From an uncultured Verrucomicrobia subdivision 3 bacterium (GTDB lineage: Bacteria; Verrucomicrobiota; Verrucomicrobiia; Limisphaerales; UBA11358), in the NCBI GenBank assembly GCA_903922735.1, contig CAIXUZ010000060.1, positions 124,001 to 188,000 of the forward strand: 64,000 nt of DNA, in the 5' to 3' direction. The notes below the pieces were generated by a model that saw only the letters and a list, made by a program, of their open reading frames with translations, ran no database searches and was not told where the DNA came from. The translations under genes and the position numbers were made by a program. Positions 29,230 through 37,902 of the stretch are shown piece after piece; positions within the stretch are counted from its first letter, which is position 1, and every line of letters starts with the position of its first letter.

Positions 29230-29323
29230 GCAGACATATTAGCCAAGCTCGTTTTTTGCCGCCAGTCAAAAAACAAAACTTTTACAAAAACCGACAGGAT
29301 TGTAACAACAAAATTACAAACGG

Positions 29324-29974
29324 TCAAACGGTGCGCACCAACTCGGCATGGCTGTAGCGGACTTTCTTCAGCCGCGCATACTTGTCGCCTTCAGCGCGAT
29401 AACCGAGAGCCAAAGCCACAACCGTTTTATAACCGCTGCCGTTCAAGCCTAGGAGGTTATCGTATTCCGCCGGATTGATTCCCTCCATCGGGCAAGCGTC
29501 CACGCTTAACACCGCCGCACAGGTCATCAAATTCCCAAGGGCGATATAGCATTGTCGCGCCGCCCATTCATGCGCCGCTTTGCCGCGCGGGCCATTCACG
29601 ATGTCGCCCAGCATCATGTCGCGATAAAAATCCAGCGAGCCGGCCGGAATTCCGCGGACTTGGACCGTGTGCGAAATCAATTTCGCCACATCCGCGGGCG
29701 TCATTTCCGTCCGGGCTGTGAACACGATATAATGCGAGCATTCCACCACTTGTTTTTGCCCCCATGAATGCGGTAACAAGGCCGCGCGCTTCGCCGGGTC
29801 CTGCACGAGGATAAATTGATACGGCTGCAATCCGTAACTCGTCGGCGTCAACACCAAGGCCTTTTCCAGCGCCGCCCAGATGTCGGCGGAGATTATTTTG
29901 GCCGGGTTAAAAACCTTGGTGGCGTAGCGCCATTCCAGTGACTGAATAAGTGATTGTATATTGGTATTGTTCAT
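29324..29974 (-). CDS. Nitroreductase-family NAD(P)H-dependent oxidoreductase
   Basis: A 216-residue FMN enzyme of the NfsB-like group. The N-terminal RYATKVFNPAKIIS contains the Arg that contacts the FMN phosphate. TPTSYGLQPYQFILVQD near residue 41 and the C-terminal ALGYRAEGDKYARLKKVR are conserved in the family. It probably reduces nitroaromatics, quinones or flavins using NAD(P)H; the physiological substrate is unknown. The ATG start MNNTNIQSLIQSLEW is the first available. It is upstream of the DoxX gene in the same direction. Confidence 0.9.
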   Translation of the reverse strand: MNNTNIQSLIQSLEWRYATKVFNPAKIISADIWAALEKALVLTPTSYGLQPYQFILVQDPAKRAALLPHSWGQKQVVECSHYIVFTARTEMTPADVAKLISHTVQVRGIPAGSLDFYRDMMLGDIVNGPRGKAAHEWAARQCYIALGNLMTCAAVLSVDACPMEGINPAEYDNLLGLNGSGYKTVVALALGYRAEGDKYARLKKVRYSHAELVRTV

Positions 29975-30078
29975 AGCTTAAAAATGTCGGCAGAAAATTG
30001 CACAGCGCGATGGAAAAGCAAATTTTTCTTCCAACTTACCTGTCTTCCCGCCGGAACCTGCAAGCGATTTTGCAAAAG

Positions 30079-30969
30079 TCAAACCACCGGAACCGGCGGA
30101 GAAGTAAATTCATCCGCGTGATACGAACTGCGCACCAGCGGCCCACTGGAAACATGCGCAAACCCCATCGCCTGCGCCGCGCGGGCGTAATCCACGAATT
30201 GCTTCGGCGATATGTATTCCACCAGCGGCAGATGCTTTTGCGAAGGCGGCAAGTATTGCCCCAGCGTGAGAATATCGCAGCCGACGCGCCGCAAATCTTC
30301 CATGCCCGCCAGCACCTCCGCCTCCGTTTCGCCCAGGCCGAGCATCATGCCGGATTTGGTGAACAGGGATTGACCGCGCCGGTCCTTCACTTTTTTCAGC
30401 ACGTTCAGCGAACGGTCATAAGTCGCGCGATGCCGTACAGTCGGCGTCAGGCGGCGGACCGTTTCCAGATTGTGATTAAAAATATTCGGGCTGGCCGCCA
30501 GCACGGACTCGATAGCCGCGTCGCTGTCGTTAAAATCCGGCACCAGCACTTCGATGACGATGCCGGGATTGAGTTCGCGCACGGCTTCAATCGTCCGGCG
30601 GAAATGTTCCGCTCCCCCATCCGCGATGTCATCACGTGCCACAGCGGTGATGACAACGTGCTTCAATTGCATCCGGCGCGTCGCTTCTGCCACCCGCAAA
30701 GGCTCATCCGCCTCCAGCGGCAACGGCTTGGCGGTGGCCACGGCGCAAAAACCGCAGGCCCGCGTGCAGCGATCCCCGGCGATCATGAAGGTCGCGGTGC
30801 CCTTGCTCCAGCATTCCCAATGGTTCGGGCACTTCGCGCTTTCGCAGACGGTGTGCAGCTTGAGTTCGCCGAGCAATCCGCGCGTGCGACCAAACGTATC
30901 CGCCGTGGGCAGCGGCATGCGTAGCCATTCGGGCAGGCGGGGGCGGGGTTTCAATTCAGTCGTCGTCAC
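30079..30969 (-). CDS. lipA: Lipoyl synthase
   Basis: A 296-residue radical SAM enzyme that inserts two sulfurs into octanoyl groups on lipoyl domains. The auxiliary cluster motif is CESAKCPNHWECW near residue 38, and the radical SAM motif CTRACGFCAV near residue 68 follows the usual spacing. The C-terminal RSSYHAD supplies the conserved RSSY serine ligand. The obvious client in this window is GcvH. LipB is not adjacent. It precedes a glutaredoxin gene on the same strand, separated by 87 bp. Confidence 0.97.
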   Translation of the reverse strand: MTTTELKPRPRLPEWLRMPLPTADTFGRTRGLLGELKLHTVCESAKCPNHWECWSKGTATFMIAGDRCTRACGFCAVATAKPLPLEADEPLRVAEATRRMQLKHVVITAVARDDIADGGAEHFRRTIEAVRELNPGIVIEVLVPDFNDSDAAIESVLAASPNIFNHNLETVRRLTPTVRHRATYDRSLNVLKKVKDRRGQSLFTKSGMMLGLGETEAEVLAGMEDLRRVGCDILTLGQYLPPSQKHLPLVEYISPKQFVDYARAAQAMGFAHVSSGPLVRSSYHADEFTSPPVPVV

Positions 30970-31056
30970 AAATTTTGAAGCCGCAGATTAACACAAATGC
31001 GCACAGATTTTCAAAACAACAATGCGGCCGTTAAAAAATTCCTTTCCCCTTCGTGT

Positions 31057-31308
31057 TTATCTATGCCCATCGGTGGCAGAATTATTCTCCCAAAACCTCG
31101 CCAGTTCGTCCGGGCCGAAGTCGGCGAGGATTTTGCCATCCACATCGATTACCGGCGCGAAGCGCTGGCCGGAGAGATTGACCATTTCCGTCATCGCCTT
31201 GCTGTCGGCAATAACGTCAAACGTCTCATATTTCACCCCTTGAGCATCAAGCCAGGCCACGGCCTTCTGACACCACGGACAATAGGGTTTGATGAATAGT
31301 CGAATCAT
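31057..31308 (-). CDS. Glutaredoxin
   Basis: An 83-residue thioredoxin-fold protein with the active site CPWC (residues 9-12) near the start and the cis-Pro segment FAPVIDVDGKILADFG. The dithiol motif CPWC differs slightly from classical CPYC. It would reduce protein disulfides or glutathionylated thiols, or deliver Fe-S clusters. It lies upstream of lipA in the same direction, and a supporting role for this iron-sulfur enzyme is possible. The ending NNSATDGHR is unusually polar. Confidence 0.9.
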   Translation of the reverse strand: MIRLFIKPYCPWCQKAVAWLDAQGVKYETFDVIADSKAMTEMVNLSGQRFAPVIDVDGKILADFGPDELARFWENNSATDGHR

Positions 31309-31483
31309 CGCCGCGTGACTCTATCACCGCCGGCCCATTTCGTCGAATAATTCCCGGCGCAAAGCTTGACCTTTGGCCGCAAATCTCCATTATACGCAGC
31401 CCGGCTTCTCCGCTGTTTTCCCATTCGCGTCCGTCTGGCGCGTCGGGTATTTTGGCAGCGTGAGCGTTCCGGTCATTTACGAT

Positions 31484-33322
31484 ATGCAACACATCCGCAA
31501 CATCGCGATCATCGCGCACGTTGACCATGGCAAGACCACGCTCGTGGACTGCCTCCTGAAACAGTCCGGCACCTTCCGCGCCAACCAGCACGAATCGTCC
31601 GAGGAACGCCTGATGGACTCGATGGACCTCGAAAAGGAAAAGGGCATCACCATCCGCGCCAAGAACGCCGCGTTCAAATACAAGAATTTCCACATCAACA
31701 TCGTGGACACCCCCGGCCATGCCGACTTCGGCGGCGAAGTCGAGCGCATCATGAACATGATCGACGGCGTGCTCCTCGTCGTGGATTCCGCCGAAGGCCC
31801 GCAGGCCCAGACGCGCTTCGTGCTCCGCAAGGCGCTCGAGGCCGGCGCCAAGCCCATCGTCGTCATCAACAAGATCGACCGCGAGAACGCCAATCCCAAG
31901 AAGGTGCTCGACCAGGTATTCGAACTCTTCATGTCACTCAACGCCACCGATGAGCAGCTGGATTTCCCGTTCATTTATTGCTCGGCCAAGGAAGGCTACG
32001 CCAAGACGGAACTCGAACACGTCACCGGCACGATGGAGCCGCTCTTCGACGCCATCGTGAAGCACATTCCCCCGCCGCGCGCGAAGGCCGGCGACGGTTT
32101 CCAGTTGCTCGTCGCGAACCTCGATTACTCCGAATACCTCGGCCGTATCGCCTTCGGCAAGATTTACGAAGGCAAAGTCAAAGTCGGCGACCCCGCCATC
32201 TGCCGCCACGGCAACGGCAAGGTATCCAAGAACAAAGTCACCATGCTCTACCATTTCGAGGGCATGAAGCGCATTGAGATTCAGGAAGCGCACGCCGGCG
32301 ACATCGTCGGCATCTGCGGCTTTGAGGAAGTGTTCATCGGTGAATCCATCACCGACAGCGAACTCCGCCCCGCCCTGCCCTATATCCCGATTGATCCGCC
32401 CACGATCCAGATGGAATTCGCCGTCAACGACGGACCGCTCGCCGGCATGGACGGAAAACTCGTCACCGCGCGCCACATCTGGGACCGACTCGTGAAGGAA
32501 ATTCGCACGAACGTCGCCCTGCGCATCGCGCAGACCAGCGACCCGAAAATCTTTGCCGTCAGCGGCCGCGGCGAAATGCAGATCGCCATTCTCGTAGAAC
32601 AAATGCGCCGCGAAGGCCACGAAGTCCTCGTCTCCCGTCCCGAAGTATTGTGGAAGAAAGACCCGACCACCGGCAATCCGCTGGAGCCGATTGAAAAATT
32701 GTTCGTGGAAATCCCGAACGACTGCCTCGGCAACATCATGGAGAATCTGGCGGGCCGCAAGGCGCAGATCACGAACATGAACCACGTCGGTAACCAGGTT
32801 TCCGTCGAGGCGCTCATCCCGATGCGCGGTCTCATCGGTTTCGAGACCGACCTCGTCAACTCCACCAAGGGCATGGGCGTGATGAGCCATCTATTCCATG
32901 AATACGGCCCGGACTGCGGCGAAATTGCCGCGCGCAAGAATGGTTCGCTCGTCAGCATGGACAACGGCGAAGCCACCAACTACGCGCTCAACATGGTTCA
33001 GGAACGGGGCCGCCTCATGGTCGAGGCCGGCGACGCCATTTACATCGGCATGATTGTCGGCGAAAACGCCCGCGAGAATGACATTCCCGTGAATCCGGTG
33101 AAGGAAAAGCGCCTCACCAACATGCGCTCGCAGGGCGATGGCAAGGGCATCCAGCTCGCACCGCCCCTGAAGCTCTCGCTCGAACGCGCCTTGGAATACA
33201 TTGACGTGGACGAATACGTGGAGGCCACGCCCAAGAATCTACGCCTGCGCAAGAAAGTCTTGGACGAAGCCCTGCGCCGCCGCACCGAGAAGAACCGCGC
33301 GATCAAATACGTTCAAGAATAA
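31484..33322 (+). CDS. typA: Translational GTPase TypA/BipA
   Basis: A 612-residue GTPase related to EF-G. It has G1 AHVDHGKTT close to the N-terminus, G3 DTPGHADFGG, G4 NKIDRENA, then domains II, III and V and a BipA-specific C-terminus rich in basic residues. It acts on ribosomes and is needed for assembly or stress adaptation. I chose ATG 31484, giving MQHIRNIAIIAHVDHGKTT; the longer frame to 31373 adds unrelated sequence. A GTG at 31460 is possible. The codon use is highly biased and GC-rich, in keeping with high expression. A strong terminator follows at 33342. Confidence 0.97.
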   Translation: MQHIRNIAIIAHVDHGKTTLVDCLLKQSGTFRANQHESSEERLMDSMDLEKEKGITIRAKNAAFKYKNFHINIVDTPGHADFGGEVERIMNMIDGVLLVVDSAEGPQAQTRFVLRKALEAGAKPIVVINKIDRENANPKKVLDQVFELFMSLNATDEQLDFPFIYCSAKEGYAKTELEHVTGTMEPLFDAIVKHIPPPRAKAGDGFQLLVANLDYSEYLGRIAFGKIYEGKVKVGDPAICRHGNGKVSKNKVTMLYHFEGMKRIEIQEAHAGDIVGICGFEEVFIGESITDSELRPALPYIPIDPPTIQMEFAVNDGPLAGMDGKLVTARHIWDRLVKEIRTNVALRIAQTSDPKIFAVSGRGEMQIAILVEQMRREGHEVLVSRPEVLWKKDPTTGNPLEPIEKLFVEIPNDCLGNIMENLAGRKAQITNMNHVGNQVSVEALIPMRGLIGFETDLVNSTKGMGVMSHLFHEYGPDCGEIAARKNGSLVSMDNGEATNYALNMVQERGRLMVEAGDAIYIGMIVGENARENDIPVNPVKEKRLTNMRSQGDGKGIQLAPPLKLSLERALEYIDVDEYVEATPKNLRLRKKVLDEALRRRTEKNRAIKYVQE

Positions 33323-33341
33323 TCCGCGTTTCTCAATCTAC

Positions 33342-33380
33342 ACCGCCCGGATGGCCTTGGCCTCCGGGCGGTTTTATTTT
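33342..33380 (+). terminator. Intrinsic terminator of typA
   Basis: A perfect 10-bp stem, ACCGCCCGGA (33342-33351) with TCCGGGCGGT (33363-33372), has a loop that can itself form a short GGCC stem. It is followed by a T-rich run (TTTATTTT). It lies 20 bp after the typA stop. Confidence 0.9.
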
Positions 33381-33974
33381 GGTGTAGCATCCAGTCGAAG
33401 ACGACAGCGGGTGGAGCGGATCAATCTTGGACTGCGTCGGCAGAGCTGGAGCGGCGACGGCGCTTTGGTGCGGACGAGGCGGATGGTGAAATCGGAAGTT
33501 TCCGGGTGGGCGAAAGCGGTGTCGCACTGCGCTTGCCACCGCAGTCCAAAACGCGCCAGCGCTGGCTCCGGGCGGGTGGTGGAAGGCAGACATTTATTTT
33601 GAAATGTTTTTAAAGCGGGGATTTTTAGCCACAGATGAACACCGATGAAACCCAGATGGGAAATAATGCAGGAAACGTCTGCAAGGGTAGCCCTGCGCAA
33701 AGATGGCTGTCCGCAAGGACTATCCCAACGGGATAAAATCAATCAGCAAAGGTTGACCGCGTAGCGGGCTACCCTGTGTCATTATTCAAACAATAATACT
33801 ACCCTCTGAAAGAGTGGTATCCGAGGGCGACGGATGGAATTACGCCCATAACTTTATTCCGCTGAACAAGTTTAGAAAAATAGAGATAATAATGGCTGTC
33901 GAGGCAGCAGATGCATTCTTAGCCGCCATTTTCAAAACTTGAAACTTGAAACGCGAACCCTGAAACTGCGGTGA
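33381..33974. other. Intergenic stretch with dispersed repeats
   Basis: No credible gene is present between typA and trpA. The first 220 bp are GC-rich and carry two perfect copies of GGACTGCG/CGCAGTCC-like motifs in opposite directions. The second part holds a small inverted-repeat element (33684-33775) and AT-rich sequence. Short open frames here have no coding pattern. Confidence 0.6.
33684..33775. repeat. 92-bp inverted-repeat element
   Basis: Perfect 10-bp arms AGGGTAGCCC (33684-33693) and GGGCTACCCT (33766-33775) enclose a second perfect stem TATCCC/GGGATA with loop AAC (33721-33735). This nested palindrome has the form of a MITE- or REP-like element. Confidence 0.7.
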
Positions 33975-34775
33975 ATGAACCGCATCGTCGAGAAGTTCGC
34001 GCAGTTGAAGAAAGCCGGTAAAAAAGGTCTGGTCGTTTACATCGGCGCGGGCGATCCCCACCTCAAAGCCACGCGGCAACTGGCGCTTGCTTTTGACCGG
34101 GCGGGCGTGGACGTGCTGGAACTCGGCGTACCATTCAGCGATCCGCTGGCCGACGGGCTTGTGAACCAGCTCGCTGCCCAACGCGGCCTGGAATCCGGCA
34201 CCACCCCGCCGAAGTTGCTGGCGACCATCGCCGAGATCCGCAAGGAATCACAGCTGCCCATTGTCCTCTACATCTATTTCAACCTCATCCACAAGGTCGG
34301 TCTGGAGAAATTCATCGCCGATTGCGCCCAGGCGGGGGTGGACGGACTGCTCGTCCTCGATCTGCCACCGGAAGAATCAGACAATTACGAGGCGCTGATG
34401 AAAAAAGCCGGCCTCTGCCATATTTATCTCGTCGCCCCGACCACGCCGGAAGACCGCATGGAACTCATTGTCAAGCGTGGTGCAGGTTTTATCTATTACA
34501 TCTCCCGCGAAGGCGTCACCGGCATGCAAACGAGCGTGGCCACGAATCTTTCATCGCAGATCGGCAAGCTGCGCGCGCACACGACCCTGCCCATTGCCAT
34601 CGGCTTTGGGATTTCCAATCCTGAACAGGCCAAGGCCGTGGCGAAAGAAGGCGAAGCGTGCGTGGTGGGTAGCGCCATCGTGAACCAAATCGCCGAGCAC
34701 GGCAAATCGCCGGAACTCGTGGCCAAAGTCGGCGCGTTCGTAAAATCGCTGGCAGAGGCGGTGAAAACAATTTAA
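33975..34775 (+). CDS. trpA: Tryptophan synthase alpha chain
   Basis: A 266-residue TIM-barrel protein that cleaves indole-3-glycerol phosphate to indole and glyceraldehyde 3-phosphate. The catalytic Glu lies in DVLELGVPFSDPLADG near residue 48, and the catalytic Asp in LVLDLPPEES near residue 130. GFGISNPEQAKAV and GSAIV form the phosphate site near the C-terminus. trpB, trpF and trpC are not adjacent, so this gene is separated from the rest of the pathway. It starts at ATG 33975, giving MNRIVEKFAQLKKAGKKGL. Confidence 0.96.
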   Translation: MNRIVEKFAQLKKAGKKGLVVYIGAGDPHLKATRQLALAFDRAGVDVLELGVPFSDPLADGLVNQLAAQRGLESGTTPPKLLATIAEIRKESQLPIVLYIYFNLIHKVGLEKFIADCAQAGVDGLLVLDLPPEESDNYEALMKKAGLCHIYLVAPTTPEDRMELIVKRGAGFIYYISREGVTGMQTSVATNLSSQIGKLRAHTTLPIAIGFGISNPEQAKAVAKEGEACVVGSAIVNQIAEHGKSPELVAKVGAFVKSLAEAVKTI

Positions 34776-34857
34776 CCCGCAGATTTCGCCGATTAACACC
34801 GATTTTTTCCAGTTCTTATCTGCGAAAATCTATGTAATGTGCGGGAGTCCAAAATTT

Positions 34858-35994
34858 ATGAGCACAAAAACGAAGACCGACATCAAAGATCGTTTCGTCA
34901 TCATCATGGCCGGGGGGCGCGGCGAGCGTTTCTGGCCGCTAAGCCGCGAGAAGATGCCCAAGCAACTGCTCGCCATCCTCGGCAAAAAATCTTTTTTGCA
35001 GGAAGCCGTCGAGCGCGTGCTACCGCTGGTGCCGCTCAAAAACATTTTCATCATCACCAATGAAGTGCAGGCACCGGAAGTGCGGAAGCAATTACCGAAG
35101 CTGCCCAAGGAAAACGTTGTGGCCGAACCGGTCGGCCGCGACACCTGCGCCGCCGTAACGCTCGGCGCGGCGCTCGTCGGGGCGCGTTCCACCACCGGCG
35201 TGATGGCCGTGCTGCCGGCAGACCACGTCATTCCGGACGTGAAGAAGTTTCAGCAGGTTTTGTCCGACGCGTTTGACGTGGCCGCACAAGGCCAGGCGAT
35301 TGTCACCATCGGCATCAAACCGACCGAGCCGGCGACCGGCTACGGTTATATCCATACCGGCGCGGAACTGCCGACGCCGCCCGGCGGGAAGAAAACGAAG
35401 ACGATTTTTTACAAGGCGGAGCGCTTCGTGGAGAAACCGAATTTTGAAACCGCGCTGGAGTACGTCAACAGCGGCCAATATCGCTGGAACGCCGGGATGT
35501 TCGTCTGGAGTTTCATCACCGTCACGAACGGCCTGGAGAAGCATCAGCCGGAGATGTTCGCCGCGTGCCAGCGGTGGTTCAAGGTGGCAGCCAATCCCGC
35601 GAAGCTCGCGAAAGTGCTGGCGAAGGAATATCCGGACATCAAAAAAATCTCGATCGATTTCGCGCTGATGGAAAAGGCGCAAAATGTCATCGTGGCCGAC
35701 GGCGCGTTTGAATGGGATGATCTCGGCGCGTGGCCGGCCATCGCCCGGCACGTCAAACAGGACGCCGAGGGCAATGCCGCCGTGGCGGATTTCATCCACG
35801 TGGACGCAGCGCGGAATATCATCTACGACGCGCGCACCAAAAACCGCACGCCCATCGCCGTGGTCGGCCTGCGGGATTCAATCTTAGTGCAGACGGACGA
35901 CGCGGTGCTGCTGGCGCACAAATCGCAAGCGCAAAAGATCAAGGAACTGGTCAAGAAGCTGGCCGAGGACCCGAGATTGAAGAAGCTGGTTTAA
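34858..35994 (+). CDS. Mannose-1-phosphate guanylyltransferase
   Basis: A 378-residue nucleotidyltransferase. The signature loop IIMAGGRGERFWPLSREKMPKQ at residues about 14-35 binds GTP, and VLPADHVIPD, EPATGYGYIHTG, FVEKPNFETA and WNAGMFVW complete the GMP family pattern. It makes GDP-mannose, consistent with LPS or exopolysaccharide synthesis. It lacks the C-terminal isomerase cupin present in bifunctional ManC. The ATG at 34858 gives MSTKTKTDIKDRF; an upstream ATG at 34837 adds seven residues. Its stop overlaps the convergent gcvH stop by 4 bp. It is a single-gene unit after trpA. Confidence 0.93.
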   Translation: MSTKTKTDIKDRFVIIMAGGRGERFWPLSREKMPKQLLAILGKKSFLQEAVERVLPLVPLKNIFIITNEVQAPEVRKQLPKLPKENVVAEPVGRDTCAAVTLGAALVGARSTTGVMAVLPADHVIPDVKKFQQVLSDAFDVAAQGQAIVTIGIKPTEPATGYGYIHTGAELPTPPGGKKTKTIFYKAERFVEKPNFETALEYVNSGQYRWNAGMFVWSFITVTNGLEKHQPEMFAACQRWFKVAANPAKLAKVLAKEYPDIKKISIDFALMEKAQNVIVADGAFEWDDLGAWPAIARHVKQDAEGNAAVADFIHVDAARNIIYDARTKNRTPIAVVGLRDSILVQTDDAVLLAHKSQAQKIKELVKKLAEDPRLKKLV

Positions 35995-36374
35995 CCGCCG
36001 ATTTGCTTCTGATATTCCGCCGGCGAGAGCAGCGCGTTCAGTTCAGCGGGATTGCTCAATTTGATCTTGTAAAACCAGCCATCGGTATCCGGCGCGGTGT
36101 TCACCAGCGCGGGGTTGTCCACCACGGCAGGGTTGACAGCGGTGATTTCGCCGCTGACAGGGGAATAGATATCGCTCGCGGTCTTGACGGATTCCACGAC
36201 GGCGCAGGCTTCGCCCACCTTGACCTTACGACCCACGGCCGGCAGTTCCACAAACACGATGTCGGTCAGTTCATGCTGCGCGTGATCGGTGATGCCGACA
36301 ACGGCGGTATCGCCGCTGACGCGGACCCATTCGTGTGACTTGGCGTATTTCAGATCGGAAGGAACATTGCTCAT
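35991..36374 (-). CDS. gcvH: Glycine cleavage system H protein
   Basis: A 127-residue lipoyl-carrier protein. The lipoylated lysine sits in VVESVKTASDIYSPVSGEI near residue 65. KYAKSHEWVRV at the N-terminus and PDTDGWFYKIKLSNPAELNALL near the C-terminus are characteristic. It shuttles the aminomethyl group between GcvP and GcvT. It lies 70 bp downstream of nuoN in the same direction and might be read through from the nuo operon. It converges with the guanylyltransferase gene, sharing three stop-codon bases. Confidence 0.97.
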   Translation of the reverse strand: MSNVPSDLKYAKSHEWVRVSGDTAVVGITDHAQHELTDIVFVELPAVGRKVKVGEACAVVESVKTASDIYSPVSGEITAVNPAVVDNPALVNTAPDTDGWFYKIKLSNPAELNALLSPAEYQKQIGG

Positions 36375-36444
36375 AAATTGTGCGGAGAGGTTACGCAGAT
36401 TCAGTCAGACCAACAAACCCAAAATGTTATGCGCCACAATCCGC

Positions 36445-37902
36445 CTACAAATACTGCGTCAGCAAGCCCGGCGCGACGCCGAACAGAATCACCAGCAACG
36501 CCAGCAGCGCCAGCGCGAGGAAGCTCAGCAGCGGCACCTTGATGGCGGGGGCATCGGCGGCGGCATCCTCGACGTAGGCCGCTTTCATCACGCGCAGGTA
36601 GTAGTAGAAAGACACCGCGCTCATCGCGATGGCCAGAATGACCAACCAGAGCAGACCGAGGTCGGCGCTGGCGGTGACCACCGCACTGAACAGGAAAAAT
36701 TTACCGATGAAACCCGCGAGCGGCGGGATGCCGCCCAGCGAGAGCAGAAAAACCATCAAGCACAGCGCGAGGCCCGGCGCGCGTTTGCTCAAGCCGTTAA
36801 AGTTCGCAATCGCATCGCCGCCCGTGGCGTCCTCCACCACCGCCACCACGCCGAAGGCGCCGATGGTCGTCAGCGCGTAGGTGATGACGTAAAACATCAT
36901 GCCACTGGCGCTGAGCTGATTATTGCCCAGCACACCAAGCAGCATATAACCGGCATGGGCGATGGCCGAATAGGCGAGCAGGCGTTTGACACTGGACTGA
37001 ACGATGGCAGTGAGATTCCCCAGCACCATCGAAAGCGCGGCGACCACGGCGACGGTCGGCGTCCACCCGGCGATGTAACCGTGCCAGACCGCGCTGCCTT
37101 GCGCGCCGACGAAACCGAGCGTGAAGATCTTGGCGAGAACGTAGAAGCTCGCCACTTTCGAACCGGAGCCGATGAAAGCCGCACTCGGCGTGGGCGCACC
37201 CTCGTAGGCATCCGGCGCCCAGAGGTGAAACGGCACGGCGGCGACCTTGAAGCCGAAGCCGATGACAGTCATCACCAGCGCCACGAGCAGCAGCGGGTCC
37301 AGCCCCTTGCCGGCGATGGCGGCGGCGATGGCGCGCAGATTGGTCGAACCGGAGATGCCGTAGAGCAGGCTGAAGCCGAACAACAGAAACGCAGCCGACA
37401 TGCCGCCGAAGAGAAAATATTTCAGCGCGGCCTCGGCGGAGCGGGCATTGTGCTTGTTGAACGCGGTCAGGATATAAAGCGTGAGACTCGCGAATTCGAG
37501 CGCGAGGAAGATCATCAGCAAATCCTCGGTGCTGACGAGGAACATCAGCGCGATGGTGCCAAGCAGAATCAGCGAAAGATATTCGCCAACGTGATCGGTG
37601 AATTTGCCGGAAGCGGAAATCAGCACGGTGAAAACCGTCAGCGCAAGGATGGCGACTTTAACAAAATCGGACGACGGACTCACCACGAGCAGGCCGTTGA
37701 AAAGATTGGCATCGGTGTGGCGCGTGAAGGCCAGCAGCGCCGCGGAAGCACAGCCGAGAAGAGATAGGAGCGCGCCGACATTGAAACGGGCAACGAGGGA
37801 CTTGCCGCGCAACGCGGTCAGGTCCACGCCCAGCACCACCAGCACCGTGAGCGTGACGATGGCTTCCGGCGCGGACAGTTGAAGCAATTGGAGATAGTTC
37901 AT
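36445..37902 (-). CDS. nuoN: NADH-quinone oxidoreductase subunit N
   Basis: A 485-residue antiporter-like membrane subunit with about fourteen helices. EFASLTLYILTAF carries the conserved Glu, and GFGFKVAAVPFHLWAPDAYEGAPTP carries the conserved Lys and loop typical of NuoN. The ATG at 37902 is preceded by GGAGGTGCGCA, a clear Shine-Dalgarno; it overlaps the nuoM stop by 4 bp (ATGA), so translation is coupled. NuoN is one of the proton-pumping modules of Complex I. It is the last gene of the twelve-gene operon. Confidence 0.96.
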   Translation of the reverse strand: MNYLQLLQLSAPEAIVTLTVLVVLGVDLTALRGKSLVARFNVGALLSLLGCASAALLAFTRHTDANLFNGLLVVSPSSDFVKVAILALTVFTVLISASGKFTDHVGEYLSLILLGTIALMFLVSTEDLLMIFLALEFASLTLYILTAFNKHNARSAEAALKYFLFGGMSAAFLLFGFSLLYGISGSTNLRAIAAAIAGKGLDPLLLVALVMTVIGFGFKVAAVPFHLWAPDAYEGAPTPSAAFIGSGSKVASFYVLAKIFTLGFVGAQGSAVWHGYIAGWTPTVAVVAALSMVLGNLTAIVQSSVKRLLAYSAIAHAGYMLLGVLGNNQLSASGMMFYVITYALTTIGAFGVVAVVEDATGGDAIANFNGLSKRAPGLALCLMVFLLSLGGIPPLAGFIGKFFLFSAVVTASADLGLLWLVILAIAMSAVSFYYYLRVMKAAYVEDAAADAPAIKVPLLSFLALALLALLVILFGVAPGLLTQYL

